Below, one piece after another: positions 1 to 8,880 of a stretch of DNA of 51,316 bases; the first letter of the stretch is position 1, and each line of letters starts with the position of its first letter. Made by a program: the position numbers and the translations under genes. The notes below the pieces were generated by a model. That model saw only the letters and a program-made list of their open reading frames with translations, was not told where the DNA came from and did no database searches. The stretch is from positions 1 to 51,316 of the forward strand of contig JAGRJD010000067.1 of the NCBI GenBank assembly GCA_020442915.1. The letters run 5' to 3'. The DNA is from Thiothrix sp. (lineage in GTDB: Bacteria; Pseudomonadota; Gammaproteobacteria; Thiotrichales; Thiotrichaceae).

Positions 1-123
1 TTGATCACTCGGGTCTTGACAGTTATGACATTTATGATCTTTCCGGACTTGACACCATCAGCGCCAGTCAGGATTGAAAACTCGCCTCCCGGCCTGTTTC
101 CAGATCAGGAGGCAGGTGGTTTT

Positions 124-1305
124 TCAGTGCCCGTAAACCCGCTGGGCAGCTTCTATCGCCACCCCGGTTTCAATCGGAGCCTTGAAACCATACAGGGTGG
201 CTTCCAGTGCCGCGAGACAATTGAGCACGTTCTGGGGTTTGCAGGCATGGCCCATCAGGCCGATACGCCAGACCTTGCCAGCCAGGGCACCCAGACCCGA
301 ACCGATTTCGAGATTGTAATCATTCAGCAGGCGGTTGCGCACTGCTGCTTCGTCCACGCCTTCCGGCACTGTGACCAGATTGAGCTGCGGCAGCCGCCAT
401 TCCTCATCCACCACAAAGCGGATACCCATGGCTTCCAGCCCGGCTTTCAGGGCCTGATGATTGCGGTCATGTCGGGCCCAGGCATTTTCAAGCCCCTCAT
501 CCTGCAGCAGGACCAGCGCTTCATGCAGGGCGTACAGGGTGTTGACCGGTGCGGTGTGATGGTAGGCGCGTTTGGCCCCGCCGCCCCAGTAGCCCATGAC
601 CAGACTCAGGTCGAGGAACCAGCTCTGGACCTTGCTCTTGCGGGTCCGGATGGTTTCCAGCGCGCGTTCGCTGAAGCTGACCGGGGACAGGCCGGGGACA
701 CAGGACAGACACTTCTGGCTGCCGGAATAAATGGCATCAATCGCCCAGGCATCGACCTTGAGCGGCGATCCGCCCAGCGAGGTCACGGCATCGACAATGG
801 CCAGCGCATCATGGGCATGTGCCAGTTTGACCAGGGTTTCCGCATCCGAGCGGGTTCCGGTCGAGGTTTCGGCATGCACAAACGCCATTGCCTTGACGCC
901 CGGATTGGCCTTGAGTGCCGTTTCCACCTTGTCGGGGTCGACCGGTTTGCCCCAGTCATCGATCACCATGATGGCTTCGGCTCCGCAGCGCTCGACATTT
1001 TCCTTCATGCGCCCGCCGAACACCCCGTTCTGGCACACGATCACCCGGTCACCCGGTTCGACCAGATTGACAAAAGCCGTTTCCATCCCGGCGGAACCCG
1101 GTGCCGATACCGGCATGGTCAGGTTGTTGCGGGTCTGGAAGGCGTATTGCAGCAAGGTCTTGACCTCATCCATCATGCTGACAAACAGCGGGTCCAGATG
1201 GCCGATGGTGGGGCGGGCCATGGCTTCCAGTACCCGCGGGCTGACATCGGACGGGCCGGGCCCCATCAGGGTGCGTTGGGGCGGATGGAAACTGTGAATG
1301 CTCAT
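124..1305 (-). CDS. PLP-dependent aminotransferase, alanine/serine-glyoxylate type (class V)
   Basis: 393 aa, start at 1305 chosen because CAGGAG lies 9 bases upstream and because the family N-terminus (LMGPGPSDV, residues 13-21) follows directly; a longer reading frame upstream lacks such support. The SGSQKCL motif at residues 194-200 places the Schiff-base lysine at K198, and D172 in the VDAVTS stretch should contact the PLP ring. Family members transfer the amino group of serine or alanine to glyoxylate in the cytoplasm, so the likely role is glyoxylate/glycine metabolism. It is divergent from the ACT-domain gene at 1486, which also fits glycine metabolism. Substrate (serine, alanine or another donor) cannot be decided from sequence. 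Confidence 0.9.
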   Translation of the reverse strand: MSIHSFHPPQRTLMGPGPSDVSPRVLEAMARPTIGHLDPLFVSMMDEVKTLLQYAFQTRNNLTMPVSAPGSAGMETAFVNLVEPGDRVIVCQNGVFGGRMKENVERCGAEAIMVIDDWGKPVDPDKVETALKANPGVKAMAFVHAETSTGTRSDAETLVKLAHAHDALAIVDAVTSLGGSPLKVDAWAIDAIYSGSQKCLSCVPGLSPVSFSERALETIRTRKSKVQSWFLDLSLVMGYWGGGAKRAYHHTAPVNTLYALHEALVLLQDEGLENAWARHDRNHQALKAGLEAMGIRFVVDEEWRLPQLNLVTVPEGVDEAAVRNRLLNDYNLEIGSGLGALAGKVWRIGLMGHACKPQNVLNCLAALEATLYGFKAPIETGVAIEAAQRVYGH

Positions 1306-1485
1306 GGAAACGGGCTCCTGCTCAGGAAAAAAACGCATCTTACTACGCAAACCCGGCACAGGGGCAGGTTCCTGACGTTTTAAGGGTGAATCATCCCCGC
1401 TACTGTGGCAGACTTTCAGGCTGCCGCTGCATGGGCGGGGCCAACCGGCGCAATTAAGGTGCAATAACGCAATGAGGAGCTGATC

Positions 1486-1998
1486 ATGCAAACATCCATC
1501 ATCCTGACCATCCTCGGCAATGATCGTGCCGGGCTGGTCAGGGCACTGTCCCAGGCACTGGAACAGCAACAGGGCAACTGGACCGAAAGCCGCATGGTCC
1601 GGATGGCCAACAAGTTTGCCGGTGTGCTGCAGGCCACCCTGCCGGTGGCCCGCCTAGAGGCTTTCATGGCGGCACTGGACGGCCTGCGTGCCGAAGGGCT
1701 GCAGATCACGCTTGAACAGGAAAGCGCCGGTGCGCCGGCACTGCCCGAACCGCTGGCACTGGTGCTACTGGGGCCGGATCATCCCGGCATCATCCACCAG
1801 ATTACCGACCGGCTTGCAGCCCTGAAGGTCAACATCGAGGAGCTCACCACCGAGCAGCGTCCGGCACCGATGTCGGGTGAAACCCTGTTTCATGCCAGTC
1901 TGAAGCTCGGGCTGCCGGCTGGCGTGACCGCCCGATCGGTGCAGGAGGCCCTGGAAGGGCTGCAGGATTCCCTGATGGTCGACCTGAGTTTTTCCTGA
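1486..1998 (+). CDS. GcvR-like ACT-domain regulatory protein
   Basis: 170 aa with a GAGGAG ribosome site 7 bases before the ATG. Two ACT-like halves are visible: residues 4-75, beginning with the ILTILGNDRAGLV pattern, and residues 88-165, with a second LLGPDHPGIIHQI pattern. This arrangement is that of GcvR, the accessory repressor of the glycine cleavage system, which has no DNA-binding domain and acts through GcvA in enterics. Its stop codon overlaps the avtA start (TGATG), so the two are probably co-translated. The glycine link is supported by the neighbouring glyoxylate-type aminotransferase, but no gcv genes are in the window, so the regulatory target is inferred. Confidence 0.75.
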   Translation: MQTSIILTILGNDRAGLVRALSQALEQQQGNWTESRMVRMANKFAGVLQATLPVARLEAFMAALDGLRAEGLQITLEQESAGAPALPEPLALVLLGPDHPGIIHQITDRLAALKVNIEELTTEQRPAPMSGETLFHASLKLGLPAGVTARSVQEALEGLQDSLMVDLSFS

Positions 1999-3260
1999 TG
2001 CGTCTGTCCGCTTTCGGCGAGCGTTTTGCCGCTGACACCGGGATCAGCGTGCTGATGGATGATCTGGGTACGGCACTGCACGAAAACCCGGACATGATCT
2101 TTCTCGGTGGTGGCAACCCGGCCCGGATTCCGGCCATGGAGGCGGTATTTCAGGACAGCATGCAGGCACTGGCGGCTGATCCGGCCCGGCTTCAGTCCCT
2201 GTTCGGCAGTTACCCGGCCCCGCAGGGGGAGCGGCAGTTCCGCACCCAGGTGGCGAAACTTTTGAGAAACACATTCGGCTGGCCCCTGGGTCCTGACAAT
2301 ATTGCCGTGTCCAATGGCAGCCAGTCGGCCTTTTTCCTGCTGTTCAACCTGCTGGGCGGCAGGACGGCGGACGGGCGCAACCGTTCCATTCACCTGCCGC
2401 TGGCCCCGGAATACCTCGGTTACACCGACATCGGTATTTCTGACGGTTTTTTTACTGCCACCCGCCCTGAAATTGAGCGACTGGATGAGCAGCTTTTCAA
2501 GTATCGCGTGGACTTTTCAAGGCTCAAGCCCGATGACAGCATGGCGGCGCTGTGCGTTTCGCGCCCCACCAATCCGACCGGCAATGTGCTGACCGATGAC
2601 GAGGTGCTGCAGCTGGATGCGCTGGCGCGGGAACAGGGCATTCCGCTGATTCTGGACGGGGCCTATGGCTGTCCGTTTCCGGGCATTGTGTATACCGAGG
2701 CCCATTCCTGGTGGAATGACAACATCATCCTGATCCTGAGCCTGTCCAAACTGGGCCTGCCCGGCGTGCGTACCGGCATCATTGTGGCCGGCGAGCCGGT
2801 CATTCAGGCCTATGCCCGTGCCAATGCCATTGCCAGTCTGGCCTGTGGTGCCTTCGGGCCGCTGCTGGCCCGTGACTGGTTCGGCAGTGGTGCGATTCTG
2901 CGCATGAGCCGTGAGCAGGTCATGCCTTTTTACCGGGCGGCAGCCGAGCACACGCTGGCGGGTTTCCGCACAGCCCTGCGGGGTCTGCCCTGCCATATCC
3001 ACAAGCCGGAAGGGGCTTTCTTCCTGTGGCTGTGGTTTGAGGGACTGCCGGTTTCGAGCCAGGCCCTGTACCAGCGTCTCAAACAACGCGGCGTACTGGT
3101 GGTGCCGGGCGAAAGCTTCTTTCCGGGCCTTGATCCCGGCTGGCGGCATACCCGCGAGTGCATCCGGGTTTCCTATGCCCAGGATGCGGAGCAGGTTGCA
3201 GCCGGTATCCGCATCATTGCCGATGAGGTGCGCAGGGCGTACCGGGATGGGGCCGGCTGA
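1998..3260 (+). CDS. avtA: Valine-pyruvate aminotransferase
   Basis: 420 aa, class I/II aminotransferase fold. The N-terminal FLGGGNPARIP pattern (35-45) is typical of AvtA, and the PLP lysine is K251 in the SLSKLGLPG stretch, with SRPTNPTGN (188-196) and D220/Y223 forming the cofactor pocket. AvtA makes L-alanine and 2-oxoisovalerate from valine and pyruvate, or the reverse, in the cytoplasm. The ATG overlaps the upstream stop by one base. Length matches the family. A general alanine-forming aminotransferase is the alternative. Confidence 0.88.
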   Translation: MRLSAFGERFAADTGISVLMDDLGTALHENPDMIFLGGGNPARIPAMEAVFQDSMQALAADPARLQSLFGSYPAPQGERQFRTQVAKLLRNTFGWPLGPDNIAVSNGSQSAFFLLFNLLGGRTADGRNRSIHLPLAPEYLGYTDIGISDGFFTATRPEIERLDEQLFKYRVDFSRLKPDDSMAALCVSRPTNPTGNVLTDDEVLQLDALAREQGIPLILDGAYGCPFPGIVYTEAHSWWNDNIILILSLSKLGLPGVRTGIIVAGEPVIQAYARANAIASLACGAFGPLLARDWFGSGAILRMSREQVMPFYRAAAEHTLAGFRTALRGLPCHIHKPEGAFFLWLWFEGLPVSSQALYQRLKQRGVLVVPGESFFPGLDPGWRHTRECIRVSYAQDAEQVAAGIRIIADEVRRAYRDGAG

Positions 3261-3288
3261 ACACCGCTGGGGTGACTCGGGCAGGCTC

Positions 3289-3310
3289 ACGGTCATGACC
3301 GTCTTTAATG
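3289..3310 (+). terminator. Weak terminator-like palindrome after avtA
   Basis: ACGGT-CATG-ACCGT followed by CTTTAAT sits 29 bases after the avtA stop and just before prmB. The stem is only five pairs and the T tract is broken, so it may instead be a fortuitous palindrome or an attenuating structure in the prmB leader. Confidence 0.3.
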
Positions 3311-3329
3311 ACAAACGGGGGAAACACTT

Positions 3330-4256
3330 TTGACAACTGAACAGCACAGCGAAACAGTACCGCTGCAGACACTGGGGGATTACATCCGCTGGGGAGCGAG
3401 CCGTTTCCGCGAGGCCGGACTGGTATTCGGCCATGGCATGGCTTCGGCGCTGGACGAGTCGGCCTATCTGGTGCTGCATGCACTGCACCTGCCGGTGGAC
3501 ACGCCGGAGCTGTATTTCCGCTGCCGGCTGACCGACCCGGAAAAGCAGCAGGTGCTGGCACTGCTGGAACGCCGCATCCGGGAGCGCAGGCCGGCAGCCT
3601 ACCTGACCCGTGAGGGCTGGTTTGCCGGGCTGCCGTTCTTCGTGGATGAGCGGGTGCTGGTGCCGCGCTCACCACTGGCCGAATGGGTGGAAAAACGCTT
3701 CGAGCCGCTGGTGGTGGCCGATGCCGTGACCTCGGTACTGGACCTGTGCACCGGCAGCGGCTGCATCGGTATTGCCTGTGCCTATGCCTTTCCGCAGGCA
3801 CAGGTCGATCTTGCCGATATTTCGCCCGCTGCACTGGAAGTGGCTGCCATCAATATCGAACGCCATCACCTCGGCGGCCATGTACAGGCGCTGGCCTCCG
3901 ATCTGTTTGCCGGACTGGCCGGGCGGCGTTATGACCTGATTGTCAGTAATCCCCCTTATGTCGATGCTCAGGACCTGGCACAGATGGGAGCGGAATTTCA
4001 CCATGAGCCGGCACTGGGGCTGGCAGCCGGGGAGGACGGGCTGGCGCTGGTGCACCGCATTCTGCGTGAGGCGCACCAGCACCTGACGGATCAGGGGGTG
4101 CTGGTGGTCGAAGTCGGCAACAGCCGCTTTGCGCTGCAGGATGCCTATCCGGAGGTGGCCTTCCAGTGGCTGGATTTTGAGCGGGGCGGGGACGGGGTGT
4201 TTGCCCTGGAGGCCGCAGCGCTGCAGCACTACCGTGAGCAGGGGGTGATTGCATGA
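3330..4256 (+). CDS. prmB: 50S ribosomal protein L3 glutamine methyltransferase PrmB
   Basis: 308 aa from a TTG start; a run of four G lies about ten bases upstream and no in-frame ATG precedes the conserved N-terminal domain. SAM-binding motif I ([12 protein letters not shown]) is at residues 138-149 and the catalytic NPPY motif, which positions the glutamine amide, is at 207-210. PrmB N5-methylates a glutamine of ribosomal protein L3. PrmC (HemK) shares the NPPY motif, but the roughly 130-residue N-terminal domain and length match PrmB, and no prfA is adjacent. The stop overlaps psd by four bases (ATGA). Confidence 0.9.
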   Translation: MTTEQHSETVPLQTLGDYIRWGASRFREAGLVFGHGMASALDESAYLVLHALHLPVDTPELYFRCRLTDPEKQQVLALLERRIRERRPAAYLTREGWFAGLPFFVDERVLVPRSPLAEWVEKRFEPLVVADAVTSVLDLCTGSGCIGIACAYAFPQAQVDLADISPAALEVAAINIERHHLGGHVQALASDLFAGLAGRRYDLIVSNPPYVDAQDLAQMGAEFHHEPALGLAAGEDGLALVHRILREAHQHLTDQGVLVVEVGNSRFALQDAYPEVAFQWLDFERGGDGVFALEAAALQHYREQGVIA

Positions 4257-5110
4257 GCTGGCTGGATTACCTCAAGGCCTGGCCGCTGTACCTGCTGCCA
4301 CAGCATGCGGTTTCGCGCCTGGTTTACCGCCTGACCCGGATTGAATCGCCACGGGTGCCGAAAGCCATCGCCCTGTTCAGCCGGGCCTTCGGGGTCAACC
4401 TTGACGAGGCCGAACATCCCGACCCGGCCAGTTATCCGACCTTCAATGCCTTTTTCACCCGCCGCCTGAAACCGGAGGCCCGCACCCTGAGACCGGGCCT
4501 GCGCCAGCTGGTGAGTCCGGTGGACGGAACCATCAGTCAGCTCGGCCCCATCAGTGCCGGACGCATCATTCAGGCCAAGGGGCATGCCTACTCGGTGCTG
4601 GAGCTGCTGGGTGGGGATGAGCAACGGGCCGCACCCTTTGCCGAAGGCCAGTTCATCACCCTGTACCTGTCACCGCGTGACTATCACCGCATCCACATGC
4701 CGCTCGCCGGCTCCCTGCGTGAACAGGTCTATGTACCGGGGCGGCTGTTCAGCGTGGCACCGCATACCGTGCGCACCATTCCGCGCCTGTTTGCCCGTAA
4801 TGAGCGGGTGGTGGCGATTTTTGATACCGAATTCGGCAGGTTGGCCATGGTGCTGGTCGGGGCCATCAATGTCGCTGCGATCGAGACGGTCTGGGACGGC
4901 CTGATAACACCGCCCCACCGGAACAGCATCGGCATCAACCAGTATGCCGGCCTGAATCTGGCACAGGGTGAGGAAATGGGGCGTTTCAACATGGGGTCGA
5001 CCGTCATTCTGCTGCTGGAGCAGGGCGACCTGCTCTGGGAGAGCGGGCGGGTGCCGGGCTATCCGGTGCAGCTGTTTGCACCGCTGGGGCAACTGCTGCC
5101 CGAGCGCTGA
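4253..5110 (+). CDS. psd: Phosphatidylserine decarboxylase proenzyme
   Basis: 285 aa. The FNMGST motif places the self-cleavage site between G248 and S249; S249 becomes the pyruvoyl group on the alpha chain. D91 (SPVDG) and H145/H148 (DYHRIHMP) are the remaining conserved residues. The membrane-associated enzyme turns phosphatidylserine into phosphatidylethanolamine. Length matches the proteobacterial short form. Translationally coupled to prmB through the ATGA overlap. Confidence 0.95.
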   Translation: MSWLDYLKAWPLYLLPQHAVSRLVYRLTRIESPRVPKAIALFSRAFGVNLDEAEHPDPASYPTFNAFFTRRLKPEARTLRPGLRQLVSPVDGTISQLGPISAGRIIQAKGHAYSVLELLGGDEQRAAPFAEGQFITLYLSPRDYHRIHMPLAGSLREQVYVPGRLFSVAPHTVRTIPRLFARNERVVAIFDTEFGRLAMVLVGAINVAAIETVWDGLITPPHRNSIGINQYAGLNLAQGEEMGRFNMGSTVILLLEQGDLLWESGRVPGYPVQLFAPLGQLLPER

Positions 5111-5130
5111 ACCCCGGATGCCACTTCTGG

Positions 5131-5790
5131 TCAGTAGTTGCGTCTGGCCATGGCCTCATAATGGGCCGGGGTGAAGCGGGCATTGCGGTATTTCGGCACC
5201 TGCACGGCCTGGCGTAACCGGGTCAGGGTATTGAACACGGTAGTGCTCAGGTAGGTATTGGCGACCTCAGGCTCGCTGAGGCCCGGATTGTAGTAAATCT
5301 GCCAGGTCACGCGGGTTTTGTCGCCGGCAACCGGCTGCAGCACCCAGGAGCCATTCATGTCCCGGATACGTACCCGGTCCGCCTGACCGGTATCGTAATT
5401 CTCCATCCCCGACATGCGTACGGTCACGACCTTGCTGACCGGGTTCCAGGACATGAGTGAATAGACATAAAGGTCACGGTCGGCATCCGGGGCGGGAAAG
5501 TCCAGTACCAGATAGTCAACCCGTTCGGTGAGGTTGATCAGGTCCACCACCTTGCCCTGCCTGCAGTCAGCCAGCCAGTGCGTGCAGGCCGGTGTGTCGC
5601 CCAGCACGGCAGCCACTGCAGCGGGCACGGCCTCCAGCACCGCAGTGGCGCGCGTGCTGGCGTAACCGCTGCCTGAAGACTGTTCCACCTTGATGCCATC
5701 CGCCGTTTTGGCCACATTCCAGCCGGCAGCATGAAGCGGCGTGAACAGCAGCAGCGGCAGCAGGGCGGTCAGCGTGCGCAGGTAGTGCAT
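5131..5790 (-). CDS. Secreted START-domain lipid-binding-like protein
   Basis: 219 aa; GGAGAACGAC upstream fixes the start at 5790. Residues 1-20 form a signal peptide ending LHAAG, so the protein should be periplasmic. The rest resembles bacterial START/polyketide-cyclase-like proteins (a GWNVAKTADGIKV start, a central YVYSLMSWNP strand and a TRVTWQIYYNPG strand), a fold that binds a hydrophobic ligand in a cavity. No catalytic residues are evident and the ligand is unknown. It is last in a minus-strand group with the DUF2520 protein and the XRE regulator (37-base gap to the former). Confidence 0.72.
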   Translation of the reverse strand: MHYLRTLTALLPLLLFTPLHAAGWNVAKTADGIKVEQSSGSGYASTRATAVLEAVPAAVAAVLGDTPACTHWLADCRQGKVVDLINLTERVDYLVLDFPAPDADRDLYVYSLMSWNPVSKVVTVRMSGMENYDTGQADRVRIRDMNGSWVLQPVAGDKTRVTWQIYYNPGLSEPEVANTYLSTTVFNTLTRLRQAVQVPKYRNARFTPAHYEAMARRNY

Positions 5791-5827
5791 GTCGTTCTCC
5801 GGTGTTGACCCTGTTTTCGGTCCCTGT

Positions 5828-6721
5828 TCAGGCTGTTTTATCCTCAAAAAGTTCCCGGATCAGTCGCAGGCGGGCAGTACGTTCCGGGTCATCCTGACCT
5901 GTCCGGGTGGCCAGGGTCAGTGCCTGCCGGCCCAGCAGGCGGTAAAGTTCGCCGGCTTCAGGCTGCCAGTCCGCAACCGCCTGCCACTGACGTGCCACCA
6001 GCTCGTGATCGGCACGTGCAATCGGGCCGCTGAGTGCGGCGGCAGTACCGCTGGCAAAAACATTGGCTGCAGTACCCGTGACCAGCGGCTGCAGCAGTGC
6101 CAGCGCCTGGGTGCGCTCCACGCCGGCCTGGGCCAGCAGTTGCAGGCTGGTCTCCATGAGGGCGACCAGATAATTGCAGGCCATGACGCTGGCGGCATGA
6201 TACAGGAGCTTGTGACGGGTCCCGATACGGAAAGGACGCCCGCCCAGCGCCTGAAACAGGGGTTCCAGTACGCCAAGTGCAGCATCATCGCCTTCCATGC
6301 CGCAGGCGGTACCGGGAAAGCCTTCCAGCGCTGTCCGGGGGTCGGCAAAACTGCGTACCGGATGCACACTGGCGAGCACGGCACCCGTAGGGCGCAGTAT
6401 GGCCAGCGTGTCCGAACCCAGGGCACCGCTGCAGTGAAACACAATCTGGCCGGGCTGAAGCCGTCCACTGTGTGCCAGTGCGGCGGCGCAGGCGGCAAGC
6501 TGCTGATCCGGGCAACCCAGCAGCCAGAGGTCGGCAGCAGGCATGCTGCCGATGCTTTCCACGGCGGTGCCTGCTCCCATGAAGGTGGTGGCGCGTGTGC
6601 CACTGTCCAGGCTGCGATTCAGTACCGCCCCGGCCTGCAGCCGGTGTTGCCCGAAAAAAAGCCGGCCCAGCACCTGTCCCACGTGCCCGCAGCCTATCAG
6701 GTTGAGTGTCATGCGGATCAT
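5828..6721 (-). CDS. Rossmann-fold DUF2520-type oxidoreductase-like protein
   Basis: 297 aa, start at 6721 with AAGG about ten bases upstream. The N-terminus LNLIGCGHVGQVLG is an NAD(P)-binding GxGxxG motif of the NADP-oxidoreductase/F420 type. FHCSGALGSD and ASVHPVRSF (middle) are hallmarks of the DUF2520 family, which resembles ketopantoate reductase and pyrroline-5-carboxylate reductase. The C-terminal half (KLLYHAASVMACNYLVAL) is an all-helical dimerisation domain. The reaction is unknown. It lies 28 bases after the XRE regulator gene and is probably co-transcribed with it. Confidence 0.75.
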   Translation of the reverse strand: MIRMTLNLIGCGHVGQVLGRLFFGQHRLQAGAVLNRSLDSGTRATTFMGAGTAVESIGSMPAADLWLLGCPDQQLAACAAALAHSGRLQPGQIVFHCSGALGSDTLAILRPTGAVLASVHPVRSFADPRTALEGFPGTACGMEGDDAALGVLEPLFQALGGRPFRIGTRHKLLYHAASVMACNYLVALMETSLQLLAQAGVERTQALALLQPLVTGTAANVFASGTAAALSGPIARADHELVARQWQAVADWQPEAGELYRLLGRQALTLATRTGQDDPERTARLRLIRELFEDKTA

Positions 6722-6749
6722 GGGGGCTGCCTTGTCCCGTAAGGCCGGG

Positions 6750-7115
6750 TCAGCCTGTTGCGCCGGCTTCGGGCGGTGGGTCACGGGCCAGCAGTTCCAG
6801 TTCCTGCAGCAGGGTTTCCACTTCCTGGACACGTTGCCGGATCAGCTGTACCTTGTGTGCCATCAGTTCGCTGGAGGACAGCAGCTCCGGTCCCGGCTCC
6901 GGAACCCTGTCTCCGCCGGCCATCAGCCACAGCAGGGGAACATTCAGAATGCCGGCCAGGGTTGTGAGCCGGTTGACCCTGGGTGTGGACGTTTCCTGCT
7001 CCCATTTGTCAATGGTCGATTTTTTGACGCCCAACCGCAACGCCAGCTGCTCCTGCGTCAGGTCGTTTTTTTCACGTGCCTTGCGAATCCGGTCTCCCAG
7101 TAGCATGTTTTCCAT
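6750..7115 (-). CDS. XRE-family helix-turn-helix regulator
   Basis: 121 aa. Residues 7-65 form a Cro/C1-type helix-turn-helix (GDRIRKAREKNDLTQEQLA, recognition helix near STIDKWEQ). Residues 80-110 are predicted helical (SSSELMAHKVQLIRQRVQEVE), possibly a short dimerising coiled coil. It is first in a minus-strand group with the DUF2520 and START proteins and divergent from paaY. A palindrome at 7146-7160, 31 bases upstream of its start, is a plausible autoregulatory operator. Signal sensed is unknown. Confidence 0.8.
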   Translation of the reverse strand: MENMLLGDRIRKAREKNDLTQEQLALRLGVKKSTIDKWEQETSTPRVNRLTTLAGILNVPLLWLMAGGDRVPEPGPELLSSSELMAHKVQLIRQRVQEVETLLQELELLARDPPPEAGATG

Positions 7116-7145
7116 CAGTCGCGTTGTCTCATCCGTTTCTCAACA

Positions 7146-7160
7146 AGGGTTAATTACCCT
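7146..7160. promoter_or_regulatory. Candidate operator, AGGGT-TAATT-ACCCT inverted repeat
   Basis: Perfect 5-base arms around an AT-rich centre, placed 31-45 bases upstream of the XRE gene start, where a minus-strand promoter is expected. Spacing and symmetry are typical of XRE-type repressor sites. Assignment to the adjacent regulator is inference. Confidence 0.4.
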
Positions 7161-7245
7161 AGCGCCCACGGCGGTGGATTGCAAGCCGGGGGCCGGGCTT
7201 CGGGAGCAGCCTGCCCTGAACGGGATACAGAAAATTTTGCAAACT

Positions 7246-7273
7246 CCTGATTCCGGTATCAGGTATTATCAGG
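7246..7273. promoter_or_regulatory. Candidate PaaX operator upstream of paaY
   Basis: CCTGAT-TCCGGT-ATCAGG is a perfect 6-base-arm inverted repeat, followed by a third ATCAGG at 7268. It contains TGATTC, the core I recall from described PaaX sites. It lies 33-60 bases before the paaY start and overlaps a TATTAT box that could be the -10 element. Autoregulation by PaaX is therefore plausible but unproven. Confidence 0.4.
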
Positions 7274-7305
7274 CCTCTGCCAGTCTGAAACCGAAGGAAA
7301 ACACC

Positions 7306-7926
7306 ATGCCCTGTTATGCGCTTGAAGGCATTCGCCCGGTGGTTCACCCCAAGAGTTATGTTCATCCGACCGCCACCCTGATCGGGGATGTGATTGTCGA
7401 GGCCGGTTGTTATGTGGGACCAGGGGCCGTGATGCGCGGTGATTTTGGTCGCCTGATCCTGCGTGAGGGTGCCAATCTGCAGGATACCTGTGTCGTGCAT
7501 GGTTTTCCGGGGACCGACACCATTATCGAACGCCACGGCCATATCGGTCACGGTGCGGTATTGCACGGCTGTCATATCGGGGAAAACGCCCTGATAGGCA
7601 TGAACAGCGTGATCATGGACGGTGCCCGCATCGGGCATTCCAGCATTGTGGCGGCCATGTGCTTCGTCAAGGCCGGGATGCAGGTACCGGACCGGCATCT
7701 GGTGGCCGGGACGCCGGGGCGGATTGTCCGGGAGCTGCGGGATGACGAGATTGCCTGGAAAATAACCGGTACACGCCAGTACCATGAACTGAGTGTGCGC
7801 AGCATGCAGTCCATGGTGGAAACCACACCGCTGACCGCGATGGAGCCGGACCGGCCCCGGTTTGCCGACGGCAGTGCGATTCCGCTGCATGAGCGCAAGC
7901 AGCAGGTGCAAGGGCAGGGCGCTTGA
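7306..7926 (+). CDS. paaY: PaaY, gamma-carbonic-anhydrase-like phenylacetate pathway thioesterase
   Basis: 206 aa; GAAGGAAAACACC precedes the ATG. The middle of the protein is a left-handed beta-helix of hexapeptide repeats, with H65, H82 and H87 as the three metal-binding histidines of the gamma-carbonic-anhydrase family. PaaY is reported to act as a thioesterase that removes dead-end CoA adducts during phenylacetate degradation. The stop overlaps the TTG start of paaX, matching the common paaX-paaY pairing in reversed order. No other paa gene lies in the window. Confidence 0.85.
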   Translation: MPCYALEGIRPVVHPKSYVHPTATLIGDVIVEAGCYVGPGAVMRGDFGRLILREGANLQDTCVVHGFPGTDTIIERHGHIGHGAVLHGCHIGENALIGMNSVIMDGARIGHSSIVAAMCFVKAGMQVPDRHLVAGTPGRIVRELRDDEIAWKITGTRQYHELSVRSMQSMVETTPLTAMEPDRPRFADGSAIPLHERKQQVQGQGA

Positions 7927-8861
7927 GCGGGACGGACCCGTTCCGGCAGGCCGCCGACAGGGTTATCCGGCATTTTGCCGAAAGTCGCCCCATTCATGCC
8001 AATACCTTGATCCTCACCATTTACGGCGACCTGGTACATGATTTCGGTGGCAGCCTGTGGCTGGGGAGCCTGATCCGGCTGGTGCAGCCGCTGGGCATCA
8101 GTGAACGTCTGGTGCGCACGTCGGTATTCCGGCTGGCGGAAAAGGGGATGTTGCAGGCCCGTCAGGTCGGGCGGCGCAGTTACTACCGCCTGACCCCGCG
8201 TGGCCAGCGCCAGCACGCCAGTGCCGCCAGGCGCATCTATGCCAGCACGCCGCCGGCCTGGGACCGGCGCTGGCGGCTGGTGCTGACTTCGATCGGGGCG
8301 CTGACGCCCGAGCAGCGTGAACAGGTGCGCCGGGAGCTGGCATGGCTCGGCTTTATCCGCATTGATGCCGGTATCCATGCGCACCCGACCGTGGACAGTG
8401 ATACGGTACGCCGGGTACTGGATGACCTGGGGCTGCAGGAGCAGGTGGTGGTGCTGGAGGCCGGTGCCAGTGACCCGGAGCTGCTGCTGGTGGCCAACCG
8501 GTTGATCGGGCGCAGCTTTGACATTCCGGCCCTGAATGCGCAGTACAACGATTTCATCAGCCATTTCAGTCCGGTACTGGAGGCAGCGCGCCAGAGTGCC
8601 CGACCGGACCCGGAGCGGTGCTTTCTGGTGCGTACCCTGCTGATCAACCGTTTTCGGCTGATTCTGCGGCAGCAGCCGGAGCTGCCGGCGGAGCTGCTGG
8701 AGCCGGATGCGCTGAGCCTTCAGGCCCGCAAGCTGACCAGAGCCCTGTACCAGTGCTGCAGTACAGCGGCTGATGCCCATTTTCTGGCGCTGGGAGAGGT
8801 GAAACAGGGCAGGCTCACCCCGCCGGGGCCTGCGTATTACCAGCGCTTTCCGGAGGTCTGA
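7923..8861 (+). CDS. paaX: PaaX, phenylacetyl-CoA-responsive repressor
   Basis: 312 aa from a TTG overlapping the paaY stop, with AGGGCAGGG just upstream; the first in-frame ATG lies inside the DNA-binding domain, so it is not the start. Residues 20-90 form the winged helix (ANTLILTIYGDL, ISERLVRTSVFRLAEKGML) of PaaX. The family represses the phenylacetate operon and is released by phenylacetyl-CoA. Length matches E. coli PaaX (about 316). Because no catabolic paa genes are adjacent, it probably acts in trans on an operon elsewhere as well as on its own promoter. Confidence 0.88.
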   Translation: MSGTDPFRQAADRVIRHFAESRPIHANTLILTIYGDLVHDFGGSLWLGSLIRLVQPLGISERLVRTSVFRLAEKGMLQARQVGRRSYYRLTPRGQRQHASAARRIYASTPPAWDRRWRLVLTSIGALTPEQREQVRRELAWLGFIRIDAGIHAHPTVDSDTVRRVLDDLGLQEQVVVLEAGASDPELLLVANRLIGRSFDIPALNAQYNDFISHFSPVLEAARQSARPDPERCFLVRTLLINRFRLILRQQPELPAELLEPDALSLQARKLTRALYQCCSTAADAHFLALGEVKQGRLTPPGPAYYQRFPEV

Positions 8862-8880
8862 GCCGGCAACCGGCGCGGGC

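Noticed and set aside
1..1383. Long plus-strand frame over the aminotransferase gene
   Set aside because: Antisense to a well-supported gene, with no family motifs and low-complexity His/Gln-rich translation.
1306..1569. N-terminal extension of the aminotransferase reading frame
   Set aside because: The family N-terminus and a good ribosome site both point to 1305; the extension overlaps the promoter area of the divergent ACT-domain gene.
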